Both the position numbers and the translations under genes were made by a program. Below the pieces are notes generated by a model. The model had not been told where the DNA came from. It saw nothing but the letters and a program-made list of their open reading frames with translations, and did no database searches. A stretch of DNA of 64,000 nt from Erythrobacter sp. (GTDB lineage Bacteria > Pseudomonadota > Alphaproteobacteria > Sphingomonadales > Sphingomonadaceae). The DNA is taken from contig NZ_JASJAP010000004.1 in assembly GCF_030066995.1 (NCBI RefSeq), positions 1 to 64,000 of the forward strand. Direction: 5' to 3'. Positions 41,743 to 49,656 of the stretch are shown in pieces (within the stretch, counting starts at the first letter, position 1; each line of letters opens with the position of its first letter).

Positions 41743-43709
41743 GCGGGATTGGCGCCGTATTTCACCGCGATGCGCGTCCCGTCGAGCGCGAGAGTCTGGA
41801 GCGCATGTCGCGCTCGCTCGCCATGTATGGCCCCGAGAAACGTGTGGTGAGGCCCGAGGGGGAAATCGGGTTCGCCTACACGCATTTCACGAATACGCCC
41901 GAGGCACGGCTCGCCGCGCAACCGCTTGTTTCGCCGACCGGGCGCTACACTTTCCTGTTGGACGGAAGGATCGACAACCGCGCCGACCTGGCCGAAGCGC
42001 TCATAATAAGTCCTGCTACCCTCGCACGGATGAGCGACGCGGCCTTGGCGCTTGAAGCCTGGCAGAAATGGGGCGCTGATGGCCTGACCCGCTGGATCGG
42101 CGAGTTCGCCGCGATCATCTGGGACCGCGATGCGCGCGCCGTGAACCTTGTGCGCGATCCCTTCGGGCGCCGACCGCTGTATTACAACGTGACCGACAGA
42201 CGGCTTGCGGTGGCCTCCATGCCCAAGGGGCTGCACGCGCTTGGCGACATTTCGCGCGAGTTGGACACAAAGCGACTGACAGATGCGCTCACCCAGTACG
42301 ACGCGGACCTGACCCGAAGCTATTACCGCGAGGTCAGTCTGGTCGCGCCCGCGACGATAACGACCGTGTCGCGCGACCGGATTGCGCACACGCGTTACTA
42401 TTCGCTCAGGGATAACATCGCACCGTTCCGCCACGCTCGCGACGAGGATTATCTGGAAGAGGCCCGCGAGTTATTCGACACCGCGATGAGCGCTTGTCTG
42501 CGCTCCCCTGGTCCCATTGGATCGCACCTTAGCGGCGGTATGGATTCCTCTTTCGTAGCCGCGCACGCGGCGCAGCGCCTTGCCGAGACAAACGAGCGGC
42601 TTTCGACCTATACATGGGTGCCGGTCGATGGCTTTACGGCGAAGGCGCGGTCTCAGATGTGCTACGACGAATCCCCGGCCGCGCGGGCGATGGCGCAGAT
42701 GTACAATAACATCGATATCAATCTGATCGGACGGGATGGTCCGAGCCTTTACGACGGACTAAGCGAGTACATCCTCGCGGCCGAAAGCCTCCTTCGCAAC
42801 GGGCTTAACGTCTCGCTTGTCATGGCGAGCGCACGAAAGGCACGCGAAGATGGCGTCAGGGTGATGCTCAACGGACAGAACGGCAACATAACCCTTTCCT
42901 ATAACGGGGTCGCCGCGCCGTATGAGCTGCTGCGCAAGGGCCGACTGGTGGCCATGCTGCGGGACATCAGCCGGCACGCCCGACCATCCGATCAGTGGCG
43001 CAACCTGCTGGTGAGCGTTCTGCCTCGACGACTGGTGGAGGCCGTTCGAACGGTCAAGAGCCCGGGCAACACCGCCGAAAGCAAGCTCCTTCGCGAAAGC
43101 GCCGCCACACCTGACGCCACGCTGGGTCGTAACATCATGGCGCGCGCGCGCAGCATGGGCTTTGAGATGGGTCGACATCCTCCCAAGAGCGATGACGAGC
43201 ATTGGATGACCTACCTTGAGAACTATCTCGCCCCCGTCGAGGCGAACGCGTTGGCGGCCATGCCCGCGCTGTTTGGCCATGAATTGCGCGACCCCTTTAT
43301 GGACCGCCGGATTATTGAGTGGCGCTTTGGCGTGCCGGCCACACAGTTCCGGCGCGACGGTAAGCCGCGCTTTCTGATGCGAAGGCTGATCGATGGACAA
43401 GTCCCCGACATGATCCGCGATCAGACGCTTGGGCGCGGAGTGCAATCGGCCGATTGGCTTGAGCGCCTTACGCCCGATCTGGCGCGGATCAAACGCGAGC
43501 TTGAGATCGCCTCGGGACTTCAGAGCCTCAACACGATCATCGACGCGCCAAAGATCAGCGGCCTGCTTGAAACCTTCCCGACCGATGCGAGCGAACTCGA
43601 TACCGTAAAACGGAAGGCTTACGCTTCCCTCATACCGATTGCGGCGAGCATGTCGGCTTTCGCGATTGATCAGGCGGGCGTGAATTACGGTGAGCTGGGG
43701 GACGATTGA
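41739..43709 (+). CDS. Asparagine-synthetase-like macrolactam synthetase (lasso cyclase, C-type)
   Basis: A 656-residue two-domain protein. The N-terminal class II glutaminase-like domain begins MSGIGAVFHRD: the catalytic Cys2 of true asparagine synthetases is replaced by Ser, so glutamine hydrolysis is unlikely. The C-terminal synthetase domain has the ATP-binding loop SGGMDSS (residues 265-271). This combination, next to an RRE protein and a short leader-bearing peptide gene, is that of lasso-peptide cyclases, which adenylate an Asp/Glu side chain and close a ring with the core N-terminus. The peptide gene lies 166 bases downstream. Confidence 0.86.
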   Translation: MSGIGAVFHRDARPVERESLERMSRSLAMYGPEKRVVRPEGEIGFAYTHFTNTPEARLAAQPLVSPTGRYTFLLDGRIDNRADLAEALIISPATLARMSDAALALEAWQKWGADGLTRWIGEFAAIIWDRDARAVNLVRDPFGRRPLYYNVTDRRLAVASMPKGLHALGDISRELDTKRLTDALTQYDADLTRSYYREVSLVAPATITTVSRDRIAHTRYYSLRDNIAPFRHARDEDYLEEARELFDTAMSACLRSPGPIGSHLSGGMDSSFVAAHAAQRLAETNERLSTYTWVPVDGFTAKARSQMCYDESPAARAMAQMYNNIDINLIGRDGPSLYDGLSEYILAAESLLRNGLNVSLVMASARKAREDGVRVMLNGQNGNITLSYNGVAAPYELLRKGRLVAMLRDISRHARPSDQWRNLLVSVLPRRLVEAVRTVKSPGNTAESKLLRESAATPDATLGRNIMARARSMGFEMGRHPPKSDDEHWMTYLENYLAPVEANALAAMPALFGHELRDPFMDRRIIEWRFGVPATQFRRDGKPRFLMRRLIDGQVPDMIRDQTLGRGVQSADWLERLTPDLARIKRELEIASGLQSLNTIIDAPKISGLLETFPTDASELDTVKRKAYASLIPIAASMSAFAIDQAGVNYGELGDD

Positions 43710-43824
43710 CGCTTGCGATCCAAGCACATGAAACCTTAAAATCTGAGCGTTACCAGAAGGCTAGGAGGCTGGTTTGAATGTGGTCAATGCGAGCGCGCGC
43801 CGCGTTCGCACCTGCAAAACCGAG

Positions 43825-43852
43825 TTGCATTCGGGGAAATAGCCGCTATTAC
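43825..43852 (+). promoter_or_regulatory. Candidate promoter of the RiPP precursor gene
   Basis: TTGCAT (43825-43830) and TATTAC (43847-43852) are 16 bases apart and would start a transcript a few bases before the ribosome-binding site CGGAGACAGAG. A dedicated promoter plus the terminator at 44067-44099 would give the precursor its own short, abundant mRNA. Confidence 0.4.
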
Positions 43853-43875
43853 GTTTCTGATACACGGAGACAGAG

Positions 43876-44004
43876 ATGCTCGAACGTAAAAAGACATGGA
43901 CGAAGCCGTCGATTGAGGAGTTCAAGATTGAAGAGCTCACTCAAAACGGTGGTGATGGCCCGGACGATGGCAGCGGCGCCAAGGATGATGCCCTGATTTC
44001 GTAG
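43876..44004 (+). CDS. Candidate lasso-type RiPP precursor peptide
   Basis: A 42-residue peptide starting at an ATG with GGAG six bases upstream. The leader part has KKTWTKPSIEEFKIEELTQ: Trp8-x-x-Pro11-x-Ile13 corresponds to the YxxPxL signature bound by PqqD-like RREs in lasso systems, and Thr22 stands where lasso leaders carry the conserved penultimate Thr. The following core is Gly/Asp-rich (NGGDGPDDGSGAK, residues 24-36), offers Asp side chains six to eight residues from a Gly for a macrolactam ring, and ends in a C-terminal Ser42. That Ser would be a site for the adjacent HPr-kinase-like enzyme. The exact cleavage site and ring are inferred. No similar second peptide is seen nearby. Confidence 0.72.
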   Translation: MLERKKTWTKPSIEEFKIEELTQNGGDGPDDGSGAKDDALIS

Positions 44005-44066
44005 TCAGTGCGTAAGCAGCGCCGGTGACCATACGGCAGCTGCAGAACGAACCTGAGACCTTCGGC

Positions 44067-44099
44067 AAGGCACGATCTCATACTGGTCGTGCCTTTTTT
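44067..44099 (+). terminator. Intrinsic terminator after the precursor gene
   Basis: AAGGCACGA (44067-44075) pairs perfectly with 44087-44095 over an 11-base loop, followed by six T residues (44094-44099). It lies between the precursor gene and the FAAL gene, whose start is 25 bases later, so downstream expression needs read-through or a separate promoter. Confidence 0.85.
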
Positions 44100-44123
44100 C
44101 CTGTCCGGACGTACAGCGGCGGA

Positions 44124-47051
44124 ATGATACTCGAGAAACTGCGACGCTGGTCTAAGGAGCACCCTGGCGAGCGAGCTGTCTCCTACTACAAGACGAGTTC
44201 CTCAGACCCCGAAAGCCTGACGTGGCGCGAGCTTTGGGAGACTGTCGCGGAGCTTGGCACAGCCTTGTCGCGGGAATTTGAGCCTGGCGCGCTATTGCTC
44301 CTCGCTTTTCCGCAAGGTCTTGAGTTTTACGCCTGCCAATTGGCGTCCCACTACGCGGGCTGTGTTCCGATCCCGACCTCCTTGCCAACCGACGCAAGCG
44401 GCGCCGAGCGGCTTCGCGGTGTTATCGCTGACAGCCAGAGCGCAGGGCTGTTGTGCCTTGAAAAGCACCTCAGCGATTTCGGCAAGCTCGGCGACACGAT
44501 CGACATCGTCAGCTTTGAAGAACTCGATGCGCGGCGCGTGGTGGAACCAGCGCCACCCTTTGCGACCAGTAAGAAGGATCTCGCCTTCATTCAGTACACA
44601 TCGGGTTCGGTCAGCGCGCCCAAGGGCGTGGTGGTCACGCACGGGAACCTCGATACGAATTTGCGCATGATGTCGGAAGAGCACCACGCGGGTGGAGAGA
44701 CTTTCGTCAGCTGGGTCCCGCATTTCCACGACATGGGCCTGATCGGAAACTTCTACATGAGCGTGCACTTGAAGATTCCGCTCCATCTGATGCCCGCTGA
44801 AGCGTTTGTGCGCCGTCCTCTGAGCTGGCTGCGCCTTATGGCGCGCGTCCAGGGGACCCATACCACTGCGCCGCATTCCGCCCTTGGCCTGTGCACCCGC
44901 CTGGCCCACACGTTGAGGCCGGGCGAAATCGATTTGTCTTCGACGCGGCTGATCGTCGACTCCTCCGAGCCGATCGATTGGAAGGGCGTGGAAGAGTTCG
45001 AAGCCGCATTCGCTCCGTTCGGCTTGCCGCGCGGGACTGTCGTGCCGCACTATGGCCTGGCCGAATGCACAGTGATGGTCAGCTACCCGACCGATGACCG
45101 TCCGCGATATATCGATGTGGACCGGGAATCTTTGACCAAAGGTGAAATCACGCTGTGCTCAGACCCGGACCAGGCTCAGCGCATCGCGAATTGCGGACGT
45201 GGTCAGATCGATTGCGAGTTCGCGATCGTCGAGCCCCAAACCTCTCAGCGCCTGCCCGCAGATCGTGTAGGCGAAGTCTGGATAACGGGGTCGCATGTGG
45301 CGCAAGGCTATTGGCAGCGCCCCGAAGAATCCGCGCAAGCCTTCGGCCAGGAGATAGCCGGTGAAGCGTCGGGCAAGCGCTATGTGCGCTCGGGCGACTT
45401 TGGCTTCGTGCACGATGGTGACCTCTACATCACCGGGCGGATGAAGGACGTGATCATTGTGCGTGGCCGGAATTTCCACGCGCGGGACATCGAGCTTCTG
45501 GCTGAAACGGCGTCACCGCTCGTGCGCGAGGGACGCGTGGTGGCCATCCCGCTTACGCATAAGGGACAGGAAACTTTCGGCCTACTGGCTGAGGTTGCCG
45601 GCAGCTTTGACTATCGTTTGCATGCGTTCGACTTTGTGTCCGCCTTTACCAGCGCGCTCCGCGACCAATTTGGTTTATCACCCTATAGGATTGCGCTGGT
45701 GCGCCGAAATTCCCTGCCGCGCACGACCAGTGGCAAGATCCGCCGTCCCAGCGCGGCCCAGCTCTACCACGCGGGCGGCCTCAACTCGCTGTTCGAATAT
45801 GAGATGCCGCGCTTCACCTCCTCCTCTGGCGACGCATCGGCGTTCCCGGGCATCGGCGATCGCGACGCCTTGCGCGCGTGGCTGGAAGTGCGCGTTCTTG
45901 AGCATGCGGGCGTGGCTTCGATTAAAGAGGATGAAGACCTCTTCGCGCTCGGCGTCGACTCGCTGTCCATGACCAACGTCCTGCTCGAAATCGAGGACGC
46001 AAGCGGTCGATCCCTTCTGCAGGAAGAGTTCTACGCGGTCCCTACTCTTCGTACCCTAGTGGGTTTGCTGAGCGATGGGGTCGGGCAGCAGGGTGGACCA
46101 CCAGAGCCATCATCGCCGTCCACAAGCAAGAGCACGCCGACAAAAGATCAGAAAGAGAAATCGCTCAAGGAACGGCTTGTCTGGCGGCTGCGCGATCACG
46201 GTCCGATAGCCGGTTCCTGGGAAATGCCGTATGAAATGGGGTCGCGATTGCTCGATCGAGTGGCAGGGACCAAAGCCTTCTACCATCGCGCCATGCGTCC
46301 GTTGTCAAAGGCGCTCGATGCACTGCTGGAGGAGAACGACTACGCAGACCCAGACGCGATCCGGCGCGAAGTCTCCCGCGCCTACACCTGGGTGATCTGG
46401 CGCGAGAGAGTGCTTGGCGACCCAGAGCTCTTTGCCAAGTATGTAACGATCCTCGGCCTTGAGCGCATCGCGCGGGCGCGAGAGGGCGGCTACGGCATTG
46501 TCCTTGGGGTTGTGACGTCGCGTTTGCAGGGCCTCTACAAATACGTGCCCGAATTGACCGAAAAGCCGTTCGGCGTAATCGGCAATCAGACCGCTGAGCG
46601 CATGGAATTCTACGGCATGGGTGCTGTGGCCCGGAGCACCGGCGCGCGAGGCATCGAATACGTCCCATCCGCCCGCGTCGCGCAAATCCACAACGCGCAT
46701 CGTATCCTGCGCCAAGGCGGCACGGTCGGCGTCTTTATGGACAACATCGAAGGCGTAGGCGGCATCACCGTGCCTTTCTTCGGGCGCCGGCGCCCCGTGC
46801 GCCCGGGCCTTGCCGAGCTGGCGCTCGACACACGATCCGTGATCATCCCGGCCGATCAACGGTTGCACGACGAAGGCCGCATCACAATCGAGTTTCACGC
46901 GCCGTTCGTTGCAAAGGGCCGCACCCGCGAGGAACAACTCCTCAGTCTTATGCTTCAGCAAGCCGAAGCGCTTGAGCGCGTTTGGCGGACAGCTCCTGGG
47001 CAGCTCAACGCGGAAGCCCTGCGCCGCCAGCAGAGCCTGCCGCGCGTTTAA
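44124..47051 (+). CDS. Fatty-acyl-AMP ligase / acyl carrier / LPLAT-like fusion protein
   Basis: 975 residues in three parts. Residues about 1-560 are an adenylate-forming fatty-acyl-AMP ligase: YTSGSVSAPKGVVVTH at 158 onward, the FAAL-type VSWVPHFHDMGLIGN motif, YGLAECTVMV, and the terminal TTSGKIRR Lys. Residues about 580-660 are a carrier domain with Ser613 in LGVDSLSMTN for phosphopantetheine. Residues about 700-965 resemble LpxL-type (lysophospholipid/lipid A) acyltransferases (GGTVGVFMDNIEGVGGITVPFFG, then RPGLAELAL). The usual HxxxxD/E catalytic motif is not evident: the expected site reads VVTSRLQGLY. The design suggests loading a fatty acid on its own carrier and transferring it to an acceptor, possibly the RiPP. 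ATG at 44124; an upstream GTG would read through the terminator. Confidence 0.85.
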   Translation: MILEKLRRWSKEHPGERAVSYYKTSSSDPESLTWRELWETVAELGTALSREFEPGALLLLAFPQGLEFYACQLASHYAGCVPIPTSLPTDASGAERLRGVIADSQSAGLLCLEKHLSDFGKLGDTIDIVSFEELDARRVVEPAPPFATSKKDLAFIQYTSGSVSAPKGVVVTHGNLDTNLRMMSEEHHAGGETFVSWVPHFHDMGLIGNFYMSVHLKIPLHLMPAEAFVRRPLSWLRLMARVQGTHTTAPHSALGLCTRLAHTLRPGEIDLSSTRLIVDSSEPIDWKGVEEFEAAFAPFGLPRGTVVPHYGLAECTVMVSYPTDDRPRYIDVDRESLTKGEITLCSDPDQAQRIANCGRGQIDCEFAIVEPQTSQRLPADRVGEVWITGSHVAQGYWQRPEESAQAFGQEIAGEASGKRYVRSGDFGFVHDGDLYITGRMKDVIIVRGRNFHARDIELLAETASPLVREGRVVAIPLTHKGQETFGLLAEVAGSFDYRLHAFDFVSAFTSALRDQFGLSPYRIALVRRNSLPRTTSGKIRRPSAAQLYHAGGLNSLFEYEMPRFTSSSGDASAFPGIGDRDALRAWLEVRVLEHAGVASIKEDEDLFALGVDSLSMTNVLLEIEDASGRSLLQEEFYAVPTLRTLVGLLSDGVGQQGGPPEPSSPSTSKSTPTKDQKEKSLKERLVWRLRDHGPIAGSWEMPYEMGSRLLDRVAGTKAFYHRAMRPLSKALDALLEENDYADPDAIRREVSRAYTWVIWRERVLGDPELFAKYVTILGLERIARAREGGYGIVLGVVTSRLQGLYKYVPELTEKPFGVIGNQTAERMEFYGMGAVARSTGARGIEYVPSARVAQIHNAHRILRQGGTVGVFMDNIEGVGGITVPFFGRRRPVRPGLAELALDTRSVIIPADQRLHDEGRITIEFHAPFVAKGRTREEQLLSLMLQQAEALERVWRTAPGQLNAEALRRQQSLPRV

Positions 47052-47138
47052 GAACCACGCCGCTTGATCGGTGTGCAGCCCCCCTCTTGCTCTTGCGCGC
47101 TTTCCACGCAAAAGCTGCGGGCCAAAAGGGAGGACTTC

Positions 47139-49580
47139 ATGAAGTGGTTGATCCGGGTTGCGCTGCTCCTTGTGACGCTGGTGGTTCTGACGGGCGTTTT
47201 GCTGTGGTTTTTCTTGCCGCGCATAAACGACCGGCAGGTCAACGGAGAAATCGCCGTGGCGGGCGGCAACGCCCCGATCCGGATCGTTCGCGACAGCAAC
47301 TCGATGCCCTACATTTACGCCGAGACGCTAGAAGACGCGTTTGTCGGGCAGGGCTTTGTCGCAGGACAAGATCGCCTGTTCCAGATGGAGCTTGCCAAAA
47401 GAGCCGCAACAGGGCGACTGGCCGAAGCGCTTGGGCCGGGCGAAGACGAGGCGATCCTCAACCTCGATCGCGAAGCGCGCACCGTTGGCTTCTACCGGAT
47501 CGCCGCGCGGCAGGAGGCTATCTTGTCCCCAGAATCGCGCGCGGCGATGACGGCCTATCTCTCCGGGCTCAACGCCTTCATTCTCCAGCACGCCGACAGT
47601 CACCCTATCGAGTTCAAGCTCTCGGGCTTCGAGCCGCAGGTCTGGACGACAACCGAGTTGCTCGCGACCGGCTTTTTCCTCGGCTGGGCAAGCGCGGCCA
47701 ACTTCGATGGTGAGCTGATTGCGCACAAGGTCATAATGGCAGTGGGCGAGAAGAAGTTCGGCGAGATCGCACCAATGGTCGTCAATCCGGATGACGAAGG
47801 AGAGCCGACTGAGACCGCGGAGCCAGCGCAGCGTCCCATTCGCTCTGCCCGCAAGACCGCGCCTCTTTCGCAATGGATCAAGGGGGGCTGGCGCGAACAA
47901 GGGCATGGAGGCAGCAACAATTGGGCAATGAGCGGCGCCAAGGCGGGCCAGCGCGCAGCGATCGTAACCAACGACCCGCATCTCGACAGCCGCAACCTGC
48001 CTGGGCCTTGGCATCCGGTCGCGCTCATTACGTCTGAGCATCGCATTGTCGGCGTCAGCGCCGGACTTCCGGGCGTGGTCATTGGCCGCAATCAGCGCAT
48101 CGCCTTTGGAGTGACCAACGCCTACGCCGATGCGGTCGATCTCTATATCGAGACGCTCGATCCTGAGAATTCCGAGAACTATCTCGAAGGCGCAACCTCG
48201 ATCCCGCTTGAGATCATCGCCGAGCCGATACTGATCAAGGACGAGACCAAGGCCGCCGGCTTTCGCCAGGAGACGCTGACCGTTCGCTCAACGCGCCGGG
48301 GGCCCTTGATTACGGATCATACGGACCGCGGGGTCGGCGACGCGCACATTTCGATGCGCTGGGCCTCTGCGGAATACATGGATGGTGACCTAGGTCTGGA
48401 CACTTTGATGCTCGCGCAGGATGTGGATCAGGCGCTCGAAGCGATTGAGAAAACGCGCATCGTCTCGATCAATTTTGTCGTCGGCGATGTGACCGGTCGC
48501 GTGGCGCGGCGCGCGAGCGGTGCCGCACCTATTCGGCTGCGGGGCGACGGGATGACGCCCTTCCCTGTTACGGACACCACGGACAACTGGGGCGGGCCAA
48601 TTGCGCCTTCCGAGATGCCCGGAGAGATCGACCCGGCGCGCGGCTGGACCGGCACCGCCAACCACATGACCGCCCCGCGCGACTACCCCTACACCTACAC
48701 CAGCTACGCCTCGCCGCCCTATCGCTATCGCCGTATGAAAGAGATTTTCGCAGCCGACAAAGTGGGCGCAGCAGAAGCGTGGGCGGCGCAATATGATGTG
48801 ACCAACCTCTACGCGCGCGAGCTTGCTCCTATCCTCGCGAGAGTCCTGGTGCAATCGCAGGAAGCGGAGCTGCGCGAAGCGGGCGAAGTCCTTCAGGACT
48901 GGGATCACCGCGACCTTGCGGACGCTCTGGCACCAACCCTGTTTCAGGAAATTGCGCGGCAGTTGGCAAGGCAGACGTTCGAGGATGAGTTGGGGCCAGA
49001 GGCGACGCAAGCCTATCTGTCCAACTGGTATGTCTGGCAGAGCCGATTTGAGGTCATGGTCCGGGAAGGAACCTCAGACTGGTTCGACGACACTCGCACA
49101 CCGGATAAGGAGACTTTGGCCGATCTCGTCCACCGCGCGGGGTCAGCTGCGCTTGAGCGATTGACACAGCAATACGGCGCGGACCAGGCCAACTGGGTTT
49201 GGGGCAAGGTTCACGCGATCAGGTTTCAGAGCCCACTTCGCCAAAGCGGCCTTGCGGGCGATCTTACCGGCAATCGCAGGGTTGAATTAGGGGGCTCGGG
49301 CGAAACGCTCTTGCGCGCGCTTTATCCCTATGATGAGCCGTTTGGTTCCAAGTGGTTTGCCTCGCTGCGAATGACCGCCGACCTCAGCGATCCCGACAAG
49401 GTGCGCGCGGTGCTGCCAGGCGGCGTTGTGGGCCGGACGTTCCACCCGCATCTGGCGAACCAGATCGACGCCTGGATGGAACCCGACGCGCAAGTCTACT
49501 GGTGGTTTTCCGATGAGAAGATCGAGGCCGACACCCAATCCACGCTGACGCTCACTCCGGTTCAACTGGCGGGGGATTGA
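47139..49580 (+). CDS. Penicillin-acylase-family Ntn hydrolase
   Basis: An 813-residue envelope protein with an N-terminal membrane anchor (VALLLVTLVVLTGVLLWFFL). The alpha subunit region holds NSMPYIYAETLEDAFVGQGF; the autocatalytic cleavage and nucleophile site is Ser259 in GHGGSNNWAMSG, followed by NDPHLDSRNLPGPWH. These enzymes remove acyl chains from amides: penicillins, acyl-homoserine lactones, or acylated natural-product precursors, as PvdQ does for pyoverdine. Directly downstream (87 bases) of the acyl-AMP ligase fusion, so removal of an N-acyl group from that pathway's product is attractive. AAGGGAGGAC precedes the ATG. Confidence 0.9.
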   Translation: MKWLIRVALLLVTLVVLTGVLLWFFLPRINDRQVNGEIAVAGGNAPIRIVRDSNSMPYIYAETLEDAFVGQGFVAGQDRLFQMELAKRAATGRLAEALGPGEDEAILNLDREARTVGFYRIAARQEAILSPESRAAMTAYLSGLNAFILQHADSHPIEFKLSGFEPQVWTTTELLATGFFLGWASAANFDGELIAHKVIMAVGEKKFGEIAPMVVNPDDEGEPTETAEPAQRPIRSARKTAPLSQWIKGGWREQGHGGSNNWAMSGAKAGQRAAIVTNDPHLDSRNLPGPWHPVALITSEHRIVGVSAGLPGVVIGRNQRIAFGVTNAYADAVDLYIETLDPENSENYLEGATSIPLEIIAEPILIKDETKAAGFRQETLTVRSTRRGPLITDHTDRGVGDAHISMRWASAEYMDGDLGLDTLMLAQDVDQALEAIEKTRIVSINFVVGDVTGRVARRASGAAPIRLRGDGMTPFPVTDTTDNWGGPIAPSEMPGEIDPARGWTGTANHMTAPRDYPYTYTSYASPPYRYRRMKEIFAADKVGAAEAWAAQYDVTNLYARELAPILARVLVQSQEAELREAGEVLQDWDHRDLADALAPTLFQEIARQLARQTFEDELGPEATQAYLSNWYVWQSRFEVMVREGTSDWFDDTRTPDKETLADLVHRAGSAALERLTQQYGADQANWVWGKVHAIRFQSPLRQSGLAGDLTGNRRVELGGSGETLLRALYPYDEPFGSKWFASLRMTADLSDPDKVRAVLPGGVVGRTFHPHLANQIDAWMEPDAQVYWWFSDEKIEADTQSTLTLTPVQLAGD

Positions 49581-49656
49581 AACCAGCGCGATTGCCAAAC
49601 GTAGGGTTCCTGAGCACAGCGCTCGCCCTAACTTTGTCGAGCATCCGGGGCATCAT

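Noticed and set aside
43778..43996. A 72-codon frame overlapping the RiPP precursor, with AGGAGG upstream of its ATG
   Set aside because: The product is Arg/Ser-rich without any fold-like pattern and is in another frame over a peptide with clear leader motifs. The AGGAGG is probably coincidental or belongs to upstream mRNA.
44025..44123. N-terminal extension of the FAAL protein to a GTG at 44025
   Set aside because: It would be translated through the intrinsic terminator and has no similarity to FAAL N-termini, which start at MILEKLRRW here.
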